Assembly (NCBI RefSeq): GCF_001758195.1
Contig: NZ_MASR01000001.1
Coordinates: 868,001-932,000 of the forward strand
DNA: 64,000 nucleotides
Direction of reading: 5' to 3'
Origin: Pseudohongiella acticola
Lineage (GTDB): Bacteria; Pseudomonadota; Gammaproteobacteria; Pseudomonadales; Pseudohongiellaceae
Part shown: piece after piece, positions 20,014 to 28,605 of the stretch
Layout of the letters: each line of letters starts with the position of its first letter
How positions within the stretch are numbered: position 1 is the stretch's first letter
Made by a program: the position numbers and the translations under genes
Notes under the pieces: model-generated
Seen by the model: the letters and a program-made list of their open reading frames with translations, nothing else
What the model was told of the DNA's origin: nothing
Database searches by the model: none

Positions 20014-20094
20014 TGGACTGAGGGTAGGTAGTAAGAATCACAGTGGGATACCAGATGGGGCCTCCGTCCCCTTTGTGAAAAATATCACCAGTTT

Positions 20095-20245
20095 ACTTAT
20101 AGATTTATATACGAGGGTATAGTTCATATAATTCATATAGATACGAACAATAAATGCAACTGAAATGTTGTCACTTTTTAATTTAAACAACTAATATGTT
20201 GTACTATAAAGTACACTCCTTAAAAGATTAAGGGCACTGAGAACC
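20095..20245. promoter_or_regulatory. AT-rich divergent control region
   Basis: This stretch is far more AT-rich than its surroundings. It holds short inverted repeats including ACAAC-taatat-GTTGT (20187-20202) and GTAC-tataaa-GTAC (20201-20214), directly before the winged-helix gene. TATAAA and several TATA-like strings could serve promoters in both directions (hsdM leftward, winged-helix gene rightward). A likely site of autoregulation by the winged-helix protein; inferred. Confidence 0.45.
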
Positions 20246-20737
20246 ATGACGAAATCAAATGTACAACCCCCGCTCCACCCTCAGGGCAACGGGCCTATTA
20301 CTCAATCCGCTGACCACACTGGCAAACAGATTCTAGTTCCGGCAAACAGCGACATTTACATCAAAGCCAGATATAAGGAGAACTTCGGGAGTTTCCAAGC
20401 CATCAGCCCATTACGCACATCTGAAACTAGCGGACCAGATATATTCGATCTTCTGGCTTCAGTTTCTCACTCATCATTCAAGGTATTCAACAAACTCAAG
20501 GCTAAGAGGAACGAGAAAAATTCTCTGTGCCACTACCGCACCGATAAACTTTCCAAATCAGAACGAGAGATGTTCAACCGTGGCGTCAGGCAGCTTGTGG
20601 GTAAAAATATTATTAAGCGTGTACCAGTAAGCAGCGAAGTCACAAATGTAAGAAAGAACACATACATGATTAATCCTGTGATCATCAAGTGTTGGGAATA
20701 TGAGGAGGCCTGCAGCGTCTGGATGCAGCTGGACTAG
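20246..20737 (+). CDS. Putative winged-helix DNA-binding protein
   Basis: The protein has 163 residues. The N-terminal 70 look unstructured and polar. The C-terminal half reads like a winged-helix domain: a helix (SSFKVFNKLKAK), TDKLSKSEREMFNRGVRQLVGKNIIKRV, which resembles the helix pair before the wing, and the wing-like SSEVTNVRKNTYMINPVII. The KNTYMINP ending resembles plasmid replication (RepL-like) or island control proteins. It faces away from the restriction operon behind an AT-rich region with inverted repeats, so it may repress itself or time hsd expression. Family assignment is tentative. Confidence 0.6.
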   Translation: MTKSNVQPPLHPQGNGPITQSADHTGKQILVPANSDIYIKARYKENFGSFQAISPLRTSETSGPDIFDLLASVSHSSFKVFNKLKAKRNEKNSLCHYRTDKLSKSEREMFNRGVRQLVGKNIIKRVPVSSEVTNVRKNTYMINPVIIKCWEYEEACSVWMQLD

Positions 20738-20877
20738 GGCATTCTCAGGGCACCAGCCTTAATAAATATCTGTAGATCTACATTCCGAACACCACCTTTC
20801 CTCAGTGCGATAGATTGAACCAATAGTTATCTGATCCTTTCTATCATACCAGCGCAGTACCGCTGAGCACCCACCAG

Positions 20878-21231
20878 TTGCATGTACTGCGCCAGACATT
20901 GCCCATCATCGACACCAGGCAGATCCAGTTACTCACTGGCTTAGGCACCCGCCAGGCCCAGCATAACCTCAAAGCAGCCAAGTTCTTGCTGCCCTACCTG
21001 GATCGACACTTTGAGAGTAAAAACACCATGACTATCTCAGCCGGATATTGGGACACCAAATCCATCACCCAACGCTTCTGCATCTCAAGCCGTACCCTGT
21101 TCCGCTGGATGGAGCGGGAGAACAATCCATTCCCAGCACCGTGTATGCAAGCAGCCGGAAGTGCTAACCGGTGGCGCATCGAAGATGTACTGGCCTGGGA
21201 AGCCAGCGAGATGGACACTCAGGCAGCTTGA
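20878..21231 (+). CDS. AlpA-like excisionase/regulator with an extra N-terminal helix domain
   Basis: The frame is 117 codons from a TTG at 20878. It stays open upstream to 20827 but has no ATG there. An internal ATG at 21028 would give a 67-residue protein, MTISAGYWDTKSITQRFCIS..., which by itself matches AlpA-type helix-turn-helix proteins: WDTKSITQRFCISSRTLFRW, then NRWRIEDVLAWEA. The upstream part, IIDTRQIQLLTGLGTRQAQ..., looks like a second helix-turn-helix. Either this is a two-domain protein whose start was damaged, or two coding segments are fused. It ends 13 bases inside the convergent integrase gene, the usual place for a recombination directionality factor. Confidence 0.65.
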   Translation: MHVLRQTLPIIDTRQIQLLTGLGTRQAQHNLKAAKFLLPYLDRHFESKNTMTISAGYWDTKSITQRFCISSRTLFRWMERENNPFPAPCMQAAGSANRWRIEDVLAWEASEMDTQAA

Positions 21232-22433
21232 CCCACAATCCCCGTCAACCGCTCCCACCACTTATCATACGCATCCCTTTGCTCACCCAAGTAATCATGC
21301 AAGTCATAGGTCTGCCACTCACCAGGCATCTTGTGACCCAGCATGGTTTCAGCAATATGCGGTGGAGCCAGTGTTGAGAAGTTTGTGCGGGCGGTACGCC
21401 TCAGATCGTGCATCGACCAGTGAGCCATCTCAACACCCTTGTGCCGGCGTAGCCACTGCATCAGGTTGTATGGCAACTGGAGGGGTACACCGCGGCTCAT
21501 GGGCTCATCTGAGCCAGCATTATTGAACAGGTGAGCACCTTTGGCGCTGAGCGCGAAAGCCTCCTCCAGCAGCCCCTGGGCGCCTGGAAAGATTGGCCGC
21601 TTCAGTGCCTTACCCGTCTTGGTACCTATTTTATGGTTCTCAGGCGGGATCAGCCAAACCTGCGCATCGAAATCAAAGTGAGCTTTCTTAGCCAGTCGCA
21701 TCTCCCCGCTACGGCAGCCGTAGACAAGGCACAGCTTCACGAACACCTTGTTCTTGGGACTCATACGGGATCTGTCTATGGCTTCCCACACCAGCGCGAT
21801 ATCGGCATCAGCCAGCGTGCGGGTGGATGTCCTCTTTTTAATGTTCAGATCCGTTGCGCCAACGATATTCGCCAGCGGATTATCGCTCACCAGCTCCCTG
21901 CGTATGGCCCATTTGTACATCTGCTTGGTGTTCACCAGAACCCGGGCAGCAATGGCCTCAGAGTGGTCCACAAGACCTTCCAGCAGATCAAGCCACTCAT
22001 GGATCGTGATCTGGTGTGCAGGCAGCTTACCTAATCGCGGTAGCACATGTATCTGGAAGGTTCGCTGGATCAACTCCGGGGCTTTTTTTGTGACTACACA
22101 GTATCCCTTATACCAGCGCTCAAACAGATCCTCCAACGTCAGCGCCGAGACGATCTTCTGCTTCTCAACGGCCACCACCACCTTGGGATCATGCCCCTGC
22201 TCCAGCTTCGCCTTGAGCCGGGCATGCTCATCGCGGGCAGCCTTCAGCGACACATGGGGATAACTCCCCAGATCGAGCCTCTTGGCTTTACCGTCATACC
22301 GGTAGCGCATCTGATAGACGATCTTGCCCAGTGGGCTGACACGCACGCTCAATCCACCGCGGTCAGTCTTGACCTCAATCTGCTCACGAGCCTTGCCCGC
22401 ATTGGCTTTAAGCCAGGTGTCTGTCAGGGCCAT
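21219..22433 (-). CDS. int: Tyrosine recombinase (island integrase)
   Basis: The 404-residue integrase has an N-terminal arm-binding domain of the DUF4102 type (GGLSVRVSPLG, RLDLGSYPHVSLKAARDE), a core-binding domain, and the catalytic set R241 (CRSGEMR), H342-R345 (HDLRR), H367 (LGHK) and Y376 (TYDLHDYL). GGAG lies eight bases before the ATG. It sits at the right end of the island, about 200 bases from the right attachment site, reading inward. It is predicted to catalyse insertion at the prfC 5' end. Confidence 0.95.
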   Translation of the reverse strand: MALTDTWLKANAGKAREQIEVKTDRGGLSVRVSPLGKIVYQMRYRYDGKAKRLDLGSYPHVSLKAARDEHARLKAKLEQGHDPKVVVAVEKQKIVSALTLEDLFERWYKGYCVVTKKAPELIQRTFQIHVLPRLGKLPAHQITIHEWLDLLEGLVDHSEAIAARVLVNTKQMYKWAIRRELVSDNPLANIVGATDLNIKKRTSTRTLADADIALVWEAIDRSRMSPKNKVFVKLCLVYGCRSGEMRLAKKAHFDFDAQVWLIPPENHKIGTKTGKALKRPIFPGAQGLLEEAFALSAKGAHLFNNAGSDEPMSRGVPLQLPYNLMQWLRRHKGVEMAHWSMHDLRRTARTNFSTLAPPHIAETMLGHKMPGEWQTYDLHDYLGEQRDAYDKWWERLTGIVGQAA

Positions 22434-22482
22434 GGGCCACTCCTGTGTACATGCAATTTGATGTCATCGCCGCCAGCCCGAA

Positions 22483-22506
22483 TTATGTACACCGTTGTGT
22501 ACACAA
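22483..22506. repeat. TGTACAC inverted pair, right end of island
   Basis: ATTATGTACACCGTTGTGTACACAA mirrors the pair just inside the left end, and a further GTGTACAT lies at 22445-22452. Position between the integrase start and the attachment site suits integrase arm sites or control of the integrase promoter. Inferred. Confidence 0.55.
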
Positions 22507-22584
22507 TAGGGGTGGCTCGAGGTGTCTTAGTATGTCGCAGGTTGCCCAGGGCAGGAAAGCAGAATCTCAGGAATTTCGTGGGTT

Positions 22585-22701
22585 CTAGCAGATTTTTGTC
22601 TGGGGCTGTCCGAGGTTGACTTTGAGGCAAACATCCGGGTGCGAGATGATGGCAAAGGTGCGACGCGTCGCAATTTCCTGCGCAAGTAGATTGGTAGACA
22701 T
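22585..22701 (-). pseudogene. prfC: Displaced native 5' end of prfC
   Basis: From the ATG at 22701 the minus strand reads MSTNLLAQEIATRRTFAIIS then HPD, the standard beginning of RF3. It then passes into unrelated island sequence and stops at a TAG after 38 codons. The P-loop (DAGKTT) that should follow HPD is found instead in the functional prfC at 8.3 kb. This is the clearest proof of where the island inserted. The native prfC promoter probably lies in 22702-22875. Confidence 0.93.
22634..22657 (-). other. Right attachment site
   Basis: Twenty-four bases matching 8361-8384 except for one base (G for A at the eleventh position). Sequence to the right is the original chromosome; sequence to the left is island. 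Confidence 0.85.
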
Positions 22702-22929
22702 TGAGTTAAAATCTTGTGGTTGCAGCCGTAATCGGCCGGCCGGAGGCCAAAACCGTTATTTTCGCCGATGTCTGCCCGACACACAATGACCAGGCTGACA
22801 TTAGCGGCAAGATCACGACTGTGATACCCTTGCGCGCCTCAAATTGACGATCCGGGCACAACCATAGTTGAATGGGTGCTTCCGATGCGTTCATTCACTG
22901 CCTACACCTTTTATGCAAGGACCACGCTC

Positions 22930-23805
22930 ATGGGTCTGTTAGTTATCGTCACTGTGCTGTGGGCGTTCTCATTCAGCCTGATCGGTGAATTTCTGTCAGG
23001 CAATGTCGACAGCGATTTTGCCGTACTCACCCGCGTGACACTGGCTGCCCTGATGTTCCTGCCATTTACACTCTGGCGTGGCATTCCGCGACCACTGATC
23101 ATGGGTATCATGTTATGTGGTGCACTGCAGTTTGGCGTGACCTATGCGCTGATGTACCGGTCTTTCAGTATGCTGACCGTACCGGAAGTACTGTTGTTTA
23201 CCATCTTCACACCCTTGTACGTGACCCTGATCGATGATGCCCTTAACCGCCGCTTCTCGCCGCGGGCGCTGATCGCGGCAGCCATAGCCACGCTGGGGGC
23301 TGCAGTTATTCGTTACGATGGTTTGAGCCAGGATTATCTGACCGGGTTTATTATCCTGCAGGTTGCCAATATCACGTTTGCCGCCGGCCAGGTGGGTTAC
23401 AAACACCTGATGCAACGCTGGCCAGTTGAGATTCCACCGTGGCGGACTTTCGGTCACTTTTTTATTGGTGCGCTGGTGATCGCTCTACCCTCCTTCCTGA
23501 TTTTTGGCAATACCCAGCTGCTGCCAGACAACGCTCTGCACTGGGGCATTCTGGCCTGGCTGGGTGTGGTTGCCTCGGGGGCAGGACTGTATTTATGGAA
23601 CCGTGGCGCCTGCGACGTTGATGCCGGCACGCTGGCCGTGATGAACAATGCGTTGGTGCCGGCCGGACTGGTGGTCAACCTGGCCATCTGGGGTCATGAT
23701 GAGCCGGTGCTGCCGTTGCTCATCGGCGGCAGCATTATCGCACTGTCATTGTGGGTTAATTCACGCTTCAAGCGGCGGCCGCTCAGCCGACCTCAGATCC
23801 AGTAG
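22930..23805 (+). CDS. DMT-superfamily (EamA) exporter
   Basis: The 291-residue membrane protein has ten hydrophobic segments arranged as two EamA halves (first MGLLVIVTVLWAFSFSLIGEFL, second from about residue 140). The ATG at 22930 is chosen because AAGGA lies eight bases upstream; a GTG at 22876 would add 18 polar residues. DMT proteins export small metabolites such as amino acids, but the substrate cannot be told. It is transcribed away from the displaced prfC start and overlaps the convergent sulfurtransferase gene by 23 bases. Confidence 0.88.
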   Translation: MGLLVIVTVLWAFSFSLIGEFLSGNVDSDFAVLTRVTLAALMFLPFTLWRGIPRPLIMGIMLCGALQFGVTYALMYRSFSMLTVPEVLLFTIFTPLYVTLIDDALNRRFSPRALIAAAIATLGAAVIRYDGLSQDYLTGFIILQVANITFAAGQVGYKHLMQRWPVEIPPWRTFGHFFIGALVIALPSFLIFGNTQLLPDNALHWGILAWLGVVASGAGLYLWNRGACDVDAGTLAVMNNALVPAGLVVNLAIWGHDEPVLPLLIGGSIIALSLWVNSRFKRRPLSRPQIQ

Positions 23806-24661
23806 TGGCCACGGGCCGGGAAGGCTCCACAATCCACTCACTCCAGGATCCCGGGTATAGCCTGGGCATGGGCAGGCCAGCAATAACCGCAGCCAGAATA
23901 TTGTGGCAGGCAGTGACGCCGGACCCGCAATAACATACCAGTGCCTGCCCTGCTTCGGGCTCAGGGAACCGCTCTCGCAATACCTGCGCCGGCAGCATCA
24001 GGCTGTCAGCGCCAAGATTGCCATTACACGGCACACACACCGCACCAGGAATATGCCCCGCCACCGGGTCTATTGGTTCCACTTCACCACGAAACCGTTC
24101 CGGCGCCCTGGCATCCAGTAGTTGAAATACAGGTGTATCCTGACCTGCCTCGATCTGTGCCAGTAACGCTTCTGCGTCAACCAGCAGTGAGTCATCCGGC
24201 CGCGCGCTGAAGTCGCCCGGCCAGGGCCGTACCGAACGCTCAGCCGTCATCGGCAGACCTGCCTCACGCCATGCTTTGAGACCGCCATCGATAACGCTGA
24301 CGTTTGAATGCCCCAACCAGGTCAGCAACCACCACAACCGGGCGGAATAGAACCCCGGGCCATCATCATAAACAATGACCTGATCGGATTTGCGCAGTCC
24401 AATTTCACGCATTCGGGCTTCAAATACCGCCGCATCCGGCAATGGGTGACGGCCGGTGACACCCGGCACTATCGATGATGACAGATCTTTATCCAGATCC
24501 AGATAAACCGCACCGGGCAGGTGAGACTCGGCGTAGGCTTGCGCACCGTAAGCGGTATCTTCCAGCTTGAAACGAACATCGAGTACAAGCACATCATCAT
24601 CAGATAATCGATTGGCGGCCTGGGTCACTGACATCAACGGAGAGGATTCGGGAGAAGTCAT
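23783..24661 (-). CDS. Sulfurtransferase with two rhodanese domains
   Basis: The 292-residue cytosolic enzyme is of the thiosulfate / 3-mercaptopyruvate sulfurtransferase family. The N-terminal inactive rhodanese domain (DDDVLVLDVRFKLED, HLPGAVYLDLDKDLS) is followed by the active domain. The catalytic loop is C245-GSGVTA (VCYCGSGVTACHN), the form usually seen in mercaptopyruvate sulfurtransferases (SseA-like). It lacks a signal peptide. Convergent with the DMT exporter. Confidence 0.92.
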   Translation of the reverse strand: MTSPESSPLMSVTQAANRLSDDDVLVLDVRFKLEDTAYGAQAYAESHLPGAVYLDLDKDLSSSIVPGVTGRHPLPDAAVFEARMREIGLRKSDQVIVYDDGPGFYSARLWWLLTWLGHSNVSVIDGGLKAWREAGLPMTAERSVRPWPGDFSARPDDSLLVDAEALLAQIEAGQDTPVFQLLDARAPERFRGEVEPIDPVAGHIPGAVCVPCNGNLGADSLMLPAQVLRERFPEPEAGQALVCYCGSGVTACHNILAAVIAGLPMPRLYPGSWSEWIVEPSRPVATTGSEVG

Positions 24662-24877
24662 GGTTTTTTCCGGTTACTTTAACGGGATTTTGTGCCATGA
24701 ACATTAGCAGCAGGCGAATGGCTGACGCAAGCATGGTCACGCTTGCAGCAGCCTGATCAGATTCCCACTGACATCAAACCAATGCAGCAAATGTCACACA
24801 ATCGTCATATCAAGGACGCACCGCTGTCACAAAGCACTGCCACACTGGCGCCAATTCAGATATCGGAGACCCCGATC

Positions 24878-25423
24878 ATGATTCAGCGCAGCATACTCGC
24901 CCTGCAATGGCTAGCCGACCTGGACGCCCGCCTGTTTCTCGGTCTGAACAGTCTACACCAGCGCATGCAACTGGAAACGCTGGTGCGCTTCATCTCCTTT
25001 ACCGGCGACGGTTATCTTTACCTGCTGATGGGTCTGACCCTGCCAGCGCTTTTCCCTGAACAGGGCATGACCTTTCTGCTGGCCGGTCTGTTGGCGTTTG
25101 TCATCGAATTGCCCATATACTGGGTTCTCAAGCGCAGCTTCAAACGCCGTCGGCCATTTAATGTGGTGCAGGCGCTGGCACCGATACTGAAACCTTCCGA
25201 CGAATTCAGTTTCCCCTCCGGCCACACCACTGCCGCATTCATGATTGCCGGCATCACCAGTGTCTGTTTCCCGGACATCAGCCTGCTGGCCTACAGCTGG
25301 GCAGCACTGATCGGACTGTCGCGCGTCATGCTGAAAGTACATTTCATCTCCGATGTACTCGCTGGCATGGTATTGGGATCTCTGGTCGCCTATTTGAGCC
25401 TGAGCGTGACCGCAGGCTATTAA
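24878..25423 (+). CDS. PAP2-family membrane phosphatase
   Basis: This 182-residue integral membrane phosphatase carries the three PAP2 signatures: KRSFKRRRPF (K-x6-RP), PSGHTTAAF, and SRVMLKVHFISDVLAG (SR-x5-H-x3-D). The ATG at 24878 (MIQRSILALQWL) has GGAG about nine bases upstream and fits the family better than a frame opening 45 codons earlier, whose extension is polar and unlike the family. Likely substrates are lipid phosphates such as undecaprenyl pyrophosphate or phosphatidylglycerol phosphate. It may be cotranscribed with the exported methyltransferase-like gene 60 bases on. Confidence 0.9.
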   Translation: MIQRSILALQWLADLDARLFLGLNSLHQRMQLETLVRFISFTGDGYLYLLMGLTLPALFPEQGMTFLLAGLLAFVIELPIYWVLKRSFKRRRPFNVVQALAPILKPSDEFSFPSGHTTAAFMIAGITSVCFPDISLLAYSWAALIGLSRVMLKVHFISDVLAGMVLGSLVAYLSLSVTAGY

Positions 25424-25483
25424 CACAACACTTTCTGGGTTAATCTTCTGGGCTACATCCAACCATGATCGGAGTCCAAAACA

Positions 25484-26308
25484 ATGAAAACCCTGGTAAA
25501 AACATCCCTTCTGAGCCTGATGCTAGGCACTCTTGGCATTTGCAGCATCAGCAGCGCCGTAGCACAGGGCAATGCTGACTTGCGTGCCGCCATTGATGGC
25601 GAACATCGCTCCGATCTTAACCGGACCCGCGATGTCTATCGCAACCCATATGAAACCCTGACCTTTTTTGGTGTTGAAAGCGACGACGTCGTTATCGAAG
25701 CCTGGCCCGGCGGTGGCTGGTACACCGAGATTCTGGCAGCCTACCTGCAGGATGAAGGGACACTGATCGGCGCAACCTATGACCGCAGTCCCGAGCCACT
25801 GGCTGGCTGGATGAGCGGCAGCAACGCCATGTTCCAGCGACTGCTGGACAGCAATACGGAAGCTTACGGCGATGTTGTTGTTTCCGAGCAACTGACCCAG
25901 GCCCAGTCGCAAATCGCGGCACCGGGCAGTGTCGACGTAATCCTGGACTTCCGTAATGCCCATAACTGGATTGGCATGGGTGCAGACAATGTCATCATGG
26001 CCTGGCATGACGCACTCAAACCCGGCGGCACAGTGGGTATCGTGGATCATCGCTGGAACGCGGACGAAGCCGCCATTGCCGGCAACGGTTATATCCATGA
26101 ACAACAGTTGATCGACCTGATGACCGGGCACGGTTTTACCTTCGCTGGCAGCTCGGAAATCAATGCCAACCCGAACGACCCGAAGACCCATGAAGGCGGT
26201 GTCTGGATGTTGCCACCCAACCTGCGGGGCCTGTCGGCCGAGCAGCGCCCGATGTACCAGGCCATCGGTGAAAGCGATCGCATGACCATGAAGTTCATCA
26301 AGAACTGA
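25484..26308 (+). CDS. Exported methyltransferase-like protein
   Basis: The 274-residue protein has a signal peptide (MKTLVKTSLLSLMLGTLGIC... ending near SSAVAQ, residue 28) and a class I methyltransferase-like fold. The SAM-binding glycine loop is VVIEAWPGGGWYTEILAAYL, followed by GTLIGATYD and later LKPGGTVGIVDH. It matches the predicted periplasmic methyltransferases of the COG4798 type. How a SAM enzyme works outside the cytoplasm is unexplained, so the fold may serve another purpose. An intrinsic terminator follows. Confidence 0.85.
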   Translation: MKTLVKTSLLSLMLGTLGICSISSAVAQGNADLRAAIDGEHRSDLNRTRDVYRNPYETLTFFGVESDDVVIEAWPGGGWYTEILAAYLQDEGTLIGATYDRSPEPLAGWMSGSNAMFQRLLDSNTEAYGDVVVSEQLTQAQSQIAAPGSVDVILDFRNAHNWIGMGADNVIMAWHDALKPGGTVGIVDHRWNADEAAIAGNGYIHEQQLIDLMTGHGFTFAGSSEINANPNDPKTHEGGVWMLPPNLRGLSAEQRPMYQAIGESDRMTMKFIKN

Positions 26309-26330
26309 TAAAAACCAAGTGATGTGCTTT

Positions 26331-26373
26331 AGGGCGCGGAAGAAATAACTGATCGCTCTTCCGCGCCCTTTTT
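26331..26373 (+). terminator. Intrinsic terminator
   Basis: AGGGCGCGGAAGA pairs with TCTTCCGCGCCCT, followed by TTTTTGATTT; it ends the exported methyltransferase-like gene. Confidence 0.92.
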
Positions 26374-26503
26374 GATTTGCTAGAGCAGAAATTTTGAAAA
26401 GGACGCTGGCCGCACTTGAGCAGCGTCCAGCTCATGCAAGTTTCCTCTTCCAGTGATTCCTATCCGACGTCGCAAAAACCTACAGAGCTGAAATCCTGCA
26501 TGA

Positions 26504-26624
26504 GCCCTCAGGGGGTTGGGTGGCGGATTGAGCAGCGTATGCGACCCTTGGATGGTCGCATCCGAGCCCCCCATGGATGGGTTCACGGGCGTCTGCGAGA
26601 ACCGCCACCCAACCCCCTGAGGGC
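26504..26624 (+). repeat. Dispersed palindromic element, copy B
   Basis: A perfect 23-base outer stem (26504-26526 with 26602-26624) surrounds AGCGT, the inner hairpin ATGCGACC / CTTGGAT / GGTCGCAT, the core GAGCCCCCCATGGATGGG and ACGGGCGTC. It lies between convergent genes. The outer arm is unrelated to those of copies A1 and A2, apart from a shared G-rich GGGTGG/GGGAGG string. Confidence 0.9.
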
Positions 26625-26670
26625 GGTCTCTGAAAACCCCTCTCCGCCCGATCATCTATCCAGAAATGCT

Positions 26671-27609
26671 TCAGCTGTCACGCAAAAAATCCAGTATCTG
26701 CCCGCTAACTGACTGCCACGCATCTCCCCCCAATGAATGCGGCCCGATGATCAAGTGATTCAGCACGTCTGCGGCATCCTCACTCTTCTCAACTTCGATA
26801 TATTGCCACTCACTCAACTGCCGCTCAGCGATAAAGTCACGGACTCCACCCGACGACACAAGTTCATCACGCGGATGCATGAATACCAGCGCCGGAATGT
26901 TCAACGCCTGCCGGTTCGCTGTCTGCTCGGCAAGTTCATTGAAGTTGTTTACACCTTCATACAACGCCAGATAAGCCGACACCGGCGCATAATCATTGGC
27001 CCGGTAAATCCGGGGCGCCACACTGGGCAGATAGATATCAGGAAAAATCTGTAACGGATATAACAGATAGGATGACCATTTCAGACTGATCGCCGGCGCC
27101 AACAGTACCAGACGCTCTACATCGACAACCTCTGCACGGTCCGTTTGCAGACTGTTCTGAACAAGATAGTCAGCGCTTAACAAACCACCCAGAGAAAACC
27201 CTACCACGTACAGAGGCCGCTGCAACGATTCTGCGCGTTGCGCTGCTGCCTGCACACCCTGGCTGATATCAGCCTGCCAGCCAGCAAACGTGGCATCCTG
27301 GAATTGTAATAAACGGGCATCGTCATTCAAGGCATTAGCGTGGCCGGTCAGGGAAACACTCAGCACATCCATACCGGCATCAAACAACAGCTTCTGCATA
27401 TCCTGCATGGCGGCAGGATCCAGATTCAGCCCATGTACCAGTGCTACTATTGCGTCCGGGTCCGGGTGTTGCTGCCAGTCCAGGCCCAGGGCAGCATCGT
27501 CCAGTGCCTGGCGTTGCTGGTCAGACAGGTCATCGCGGGTGACGTCAGCCGGATACGAAGCACAGGCAGTGGTGACAAAAGCCAGTACCAGCGCTGCGGC
27601 TGCCCTCAT
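26671..27609 (-). CDS. Alpha/beta hydrolase, probable lipoprotein
   Basis: From the ATG at 27609 the protein has 312 residues. It begins MRAAAALVLAFVTTACASYP, a short signal with a lipobox-like TTAC, so it is probably lipid-anchored. Hydrolase motifs are LVHGLNLD (oxyanion region), VVGFSLGGLLSA (nucleophile serine) and MHPRDELVSS (acid), with a C-terminal GPHSLGG histidine. The start overlaps the ctaA stop by one base (TGATG), so the two are cotranscribed. The frame is open further upstream, but that part lies inside ctaA. Substrate unknown. Confidence 0.83.
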   Translation of the reverse strand: MRAAAALVLAFVTTACASYPADVTRDDLSDQQRQALDDAALGLDWQQHPDPDAIVALVHGLNLDPAAMQDMQKLLFDAGMDVLSVSLTGHANALNDDARLLQFQDATFAGWQADISQGVQAAAQRAESLQRPLYVVGFSLGGLLSADYLVQNSLQTDRAEVVDVERLVLLAPAISLKWSSYLLYPLQIFPDIYLPSVAPRIYRANDYAPVSAYLALYEGVNNFNELAEQTANRQALNIPALVFMHPRDELVSSGGVRDFIAERQLSEWQYIEVEKSEDAADVLNHLIIGPHSLGGDAWQSVSGQILDFLRDS

Positions 27610-28595
27610 CACACACCTCGCGCGTGACGGTAATCCATCCATAACAGGAACTGCAAACCAAAGATCAATGATGCGGCCAGCAGATGCGTCGGCTGTACAA
27701 TTGCCGGCATGCCCAGATGTCCCAGCGTGGCACCGGAGATAATGGCCAGCACAATAACCGCCAGCACGCCCAGCGCCAGCCGGGTCAGACTGTGGTGCAG
27801 ACCAAACGACCGATAGAATGTCCATACCAGCCAGGCATTGGCTAAAAGTACCACTGCCGAAAATGTGCGATGCACATAAAAAAACCAGGGCAGCGCCGAC
27901 ACCCAGGCCGAACGCTCTTCACCCTGCGTGTGGTTGAGGAAATCCACCATCTCACGTACCTGGGTGCCCATCGCCACCTGCAGCACTGTCAGCGCAATCA
28001 CAACATAGAACCAGCGCTGGAAGTGGCGACTTATCGCCACTGCAGGCTGCGCCGCCAGCACACCTCTGCGTGCCCGCGCAAAGGCAAATAGCAGGATTGC
28101 CACAATGGCCAGTGCCATCAACATGTGCAGTGTGATCATACCCGGCTGCAGATTGGAGGCCACCACCCGAGACCCCAGCCAGCCCTGATAAATGACCATC
28201 AGCAACGCGGCCACCGAGGCGATGGTAATCCACCTGTCATGACTGCGAAGGGCCAGCGACTTCCACGCGGTAACCAGGATCAACAACCCAATGACAACGC
28301 CCGTCAGCCGGTTCAGATATTCTATCCACGTCTTCACCGGATTAAAGCGGGTTTCCGCGTATCCCCTGTCGGCATAGATTTCCTGATAATTGTCAGGCAA
28401 TTGCGCTTCACTGACGGGCGGAATCCAGCTACCAAAACACGTGGGCCAGTCGGGACATCCCATACCGGCGCCCGATGCCCGCACGGTTGCACCGACCAGT
28501 ATCAGAAAATACACGGCGCAGATGGTAATCAGCGCAATTCGGCGAAATGATCTTAGCTTAACGGTATCCTCAGTCGTGCGGGTATTATCAGTCAT
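27609..28595 (-). CDS. ctaA: Heme A synthase
   Basis: CtaA/Cox15 oxidises heme O to heme A for aa3-type cytochrome oxidase. The 328 residues form eight predicted spans. Family motifs are LVGATVRASGAGMGCPDWP near residues 37-55, WIEYLNRLTG, ASNLQPGMITLHMLMAL with a heme-ligand histidine, and the C-terminal THLLAASLIFGLQ. The CtaB partner and oxidase genes are not in the window. It is directly followed by the lipoprotein hydrolase. Confidence 0.95.
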   Translation of the reverse strand: MTDNTRTTEDTVKLRSFRRIALITICAVYFLILVGATVRASGAGMGCPDWPTCFGSWIPPVSEAQLPDNYQEIYADRGYAETRFNPVKTWIEYLNRLTGVVIGLLILVTAWKSLALRSHDRWITIASVAALLMVIYQGWLGSRVVASNLQPGMITLHMLMALAIVAILLFAFARARRGVLAAQPAVAISRHFQRWFYVVIALTVLQVAMGTQVREMVDFLNHTQGEERSAWVSALPWFFYVHRTFSAVVLLANAWLVWTFYRSFGLHHSLTRLALGVLAVIVLAIISGATLGHLGMPAIVQPTHLLAASLIFGLQFLLWMDYRHARGV

Positions 28596-28605
28596 AATCT
28601 ACCAG

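Larger units (their letters stand above)
8361..22657. mobile_element. Integrative genomic island in the 5' end of prfC
   Basis: The element is about 14.3 kb. It is bounded by a 24-base direct repeat (8361-8384 inside the functional prfC, and 22634-22657 in the displaced native prfC start) that differs at one base. A tyrosine integrase gene ends the element on the right, next to a candidate excisionase/AlpA-like gene. Cargo: a broken kinase fragment, small ORFs, a RadC-like protein, a KAP NTPase, a YgjP-like peptidase, a full type I restriction-modification system and a winged-helix protein. The prfC 5' end is also the integration target of SXT/R391 conjugative elements, but no conjugation gene is present. 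The element is best described as a non-conjugative or mobilisable island. Confidence 0.92.

Noticed and set aside
8361-22657. Island considered as an SXT/R391-type conjugative element.
   Set aside because: The target gene is the same, but there are no relaxase, mating-pair or coupling-protein genes in the 14 kb.
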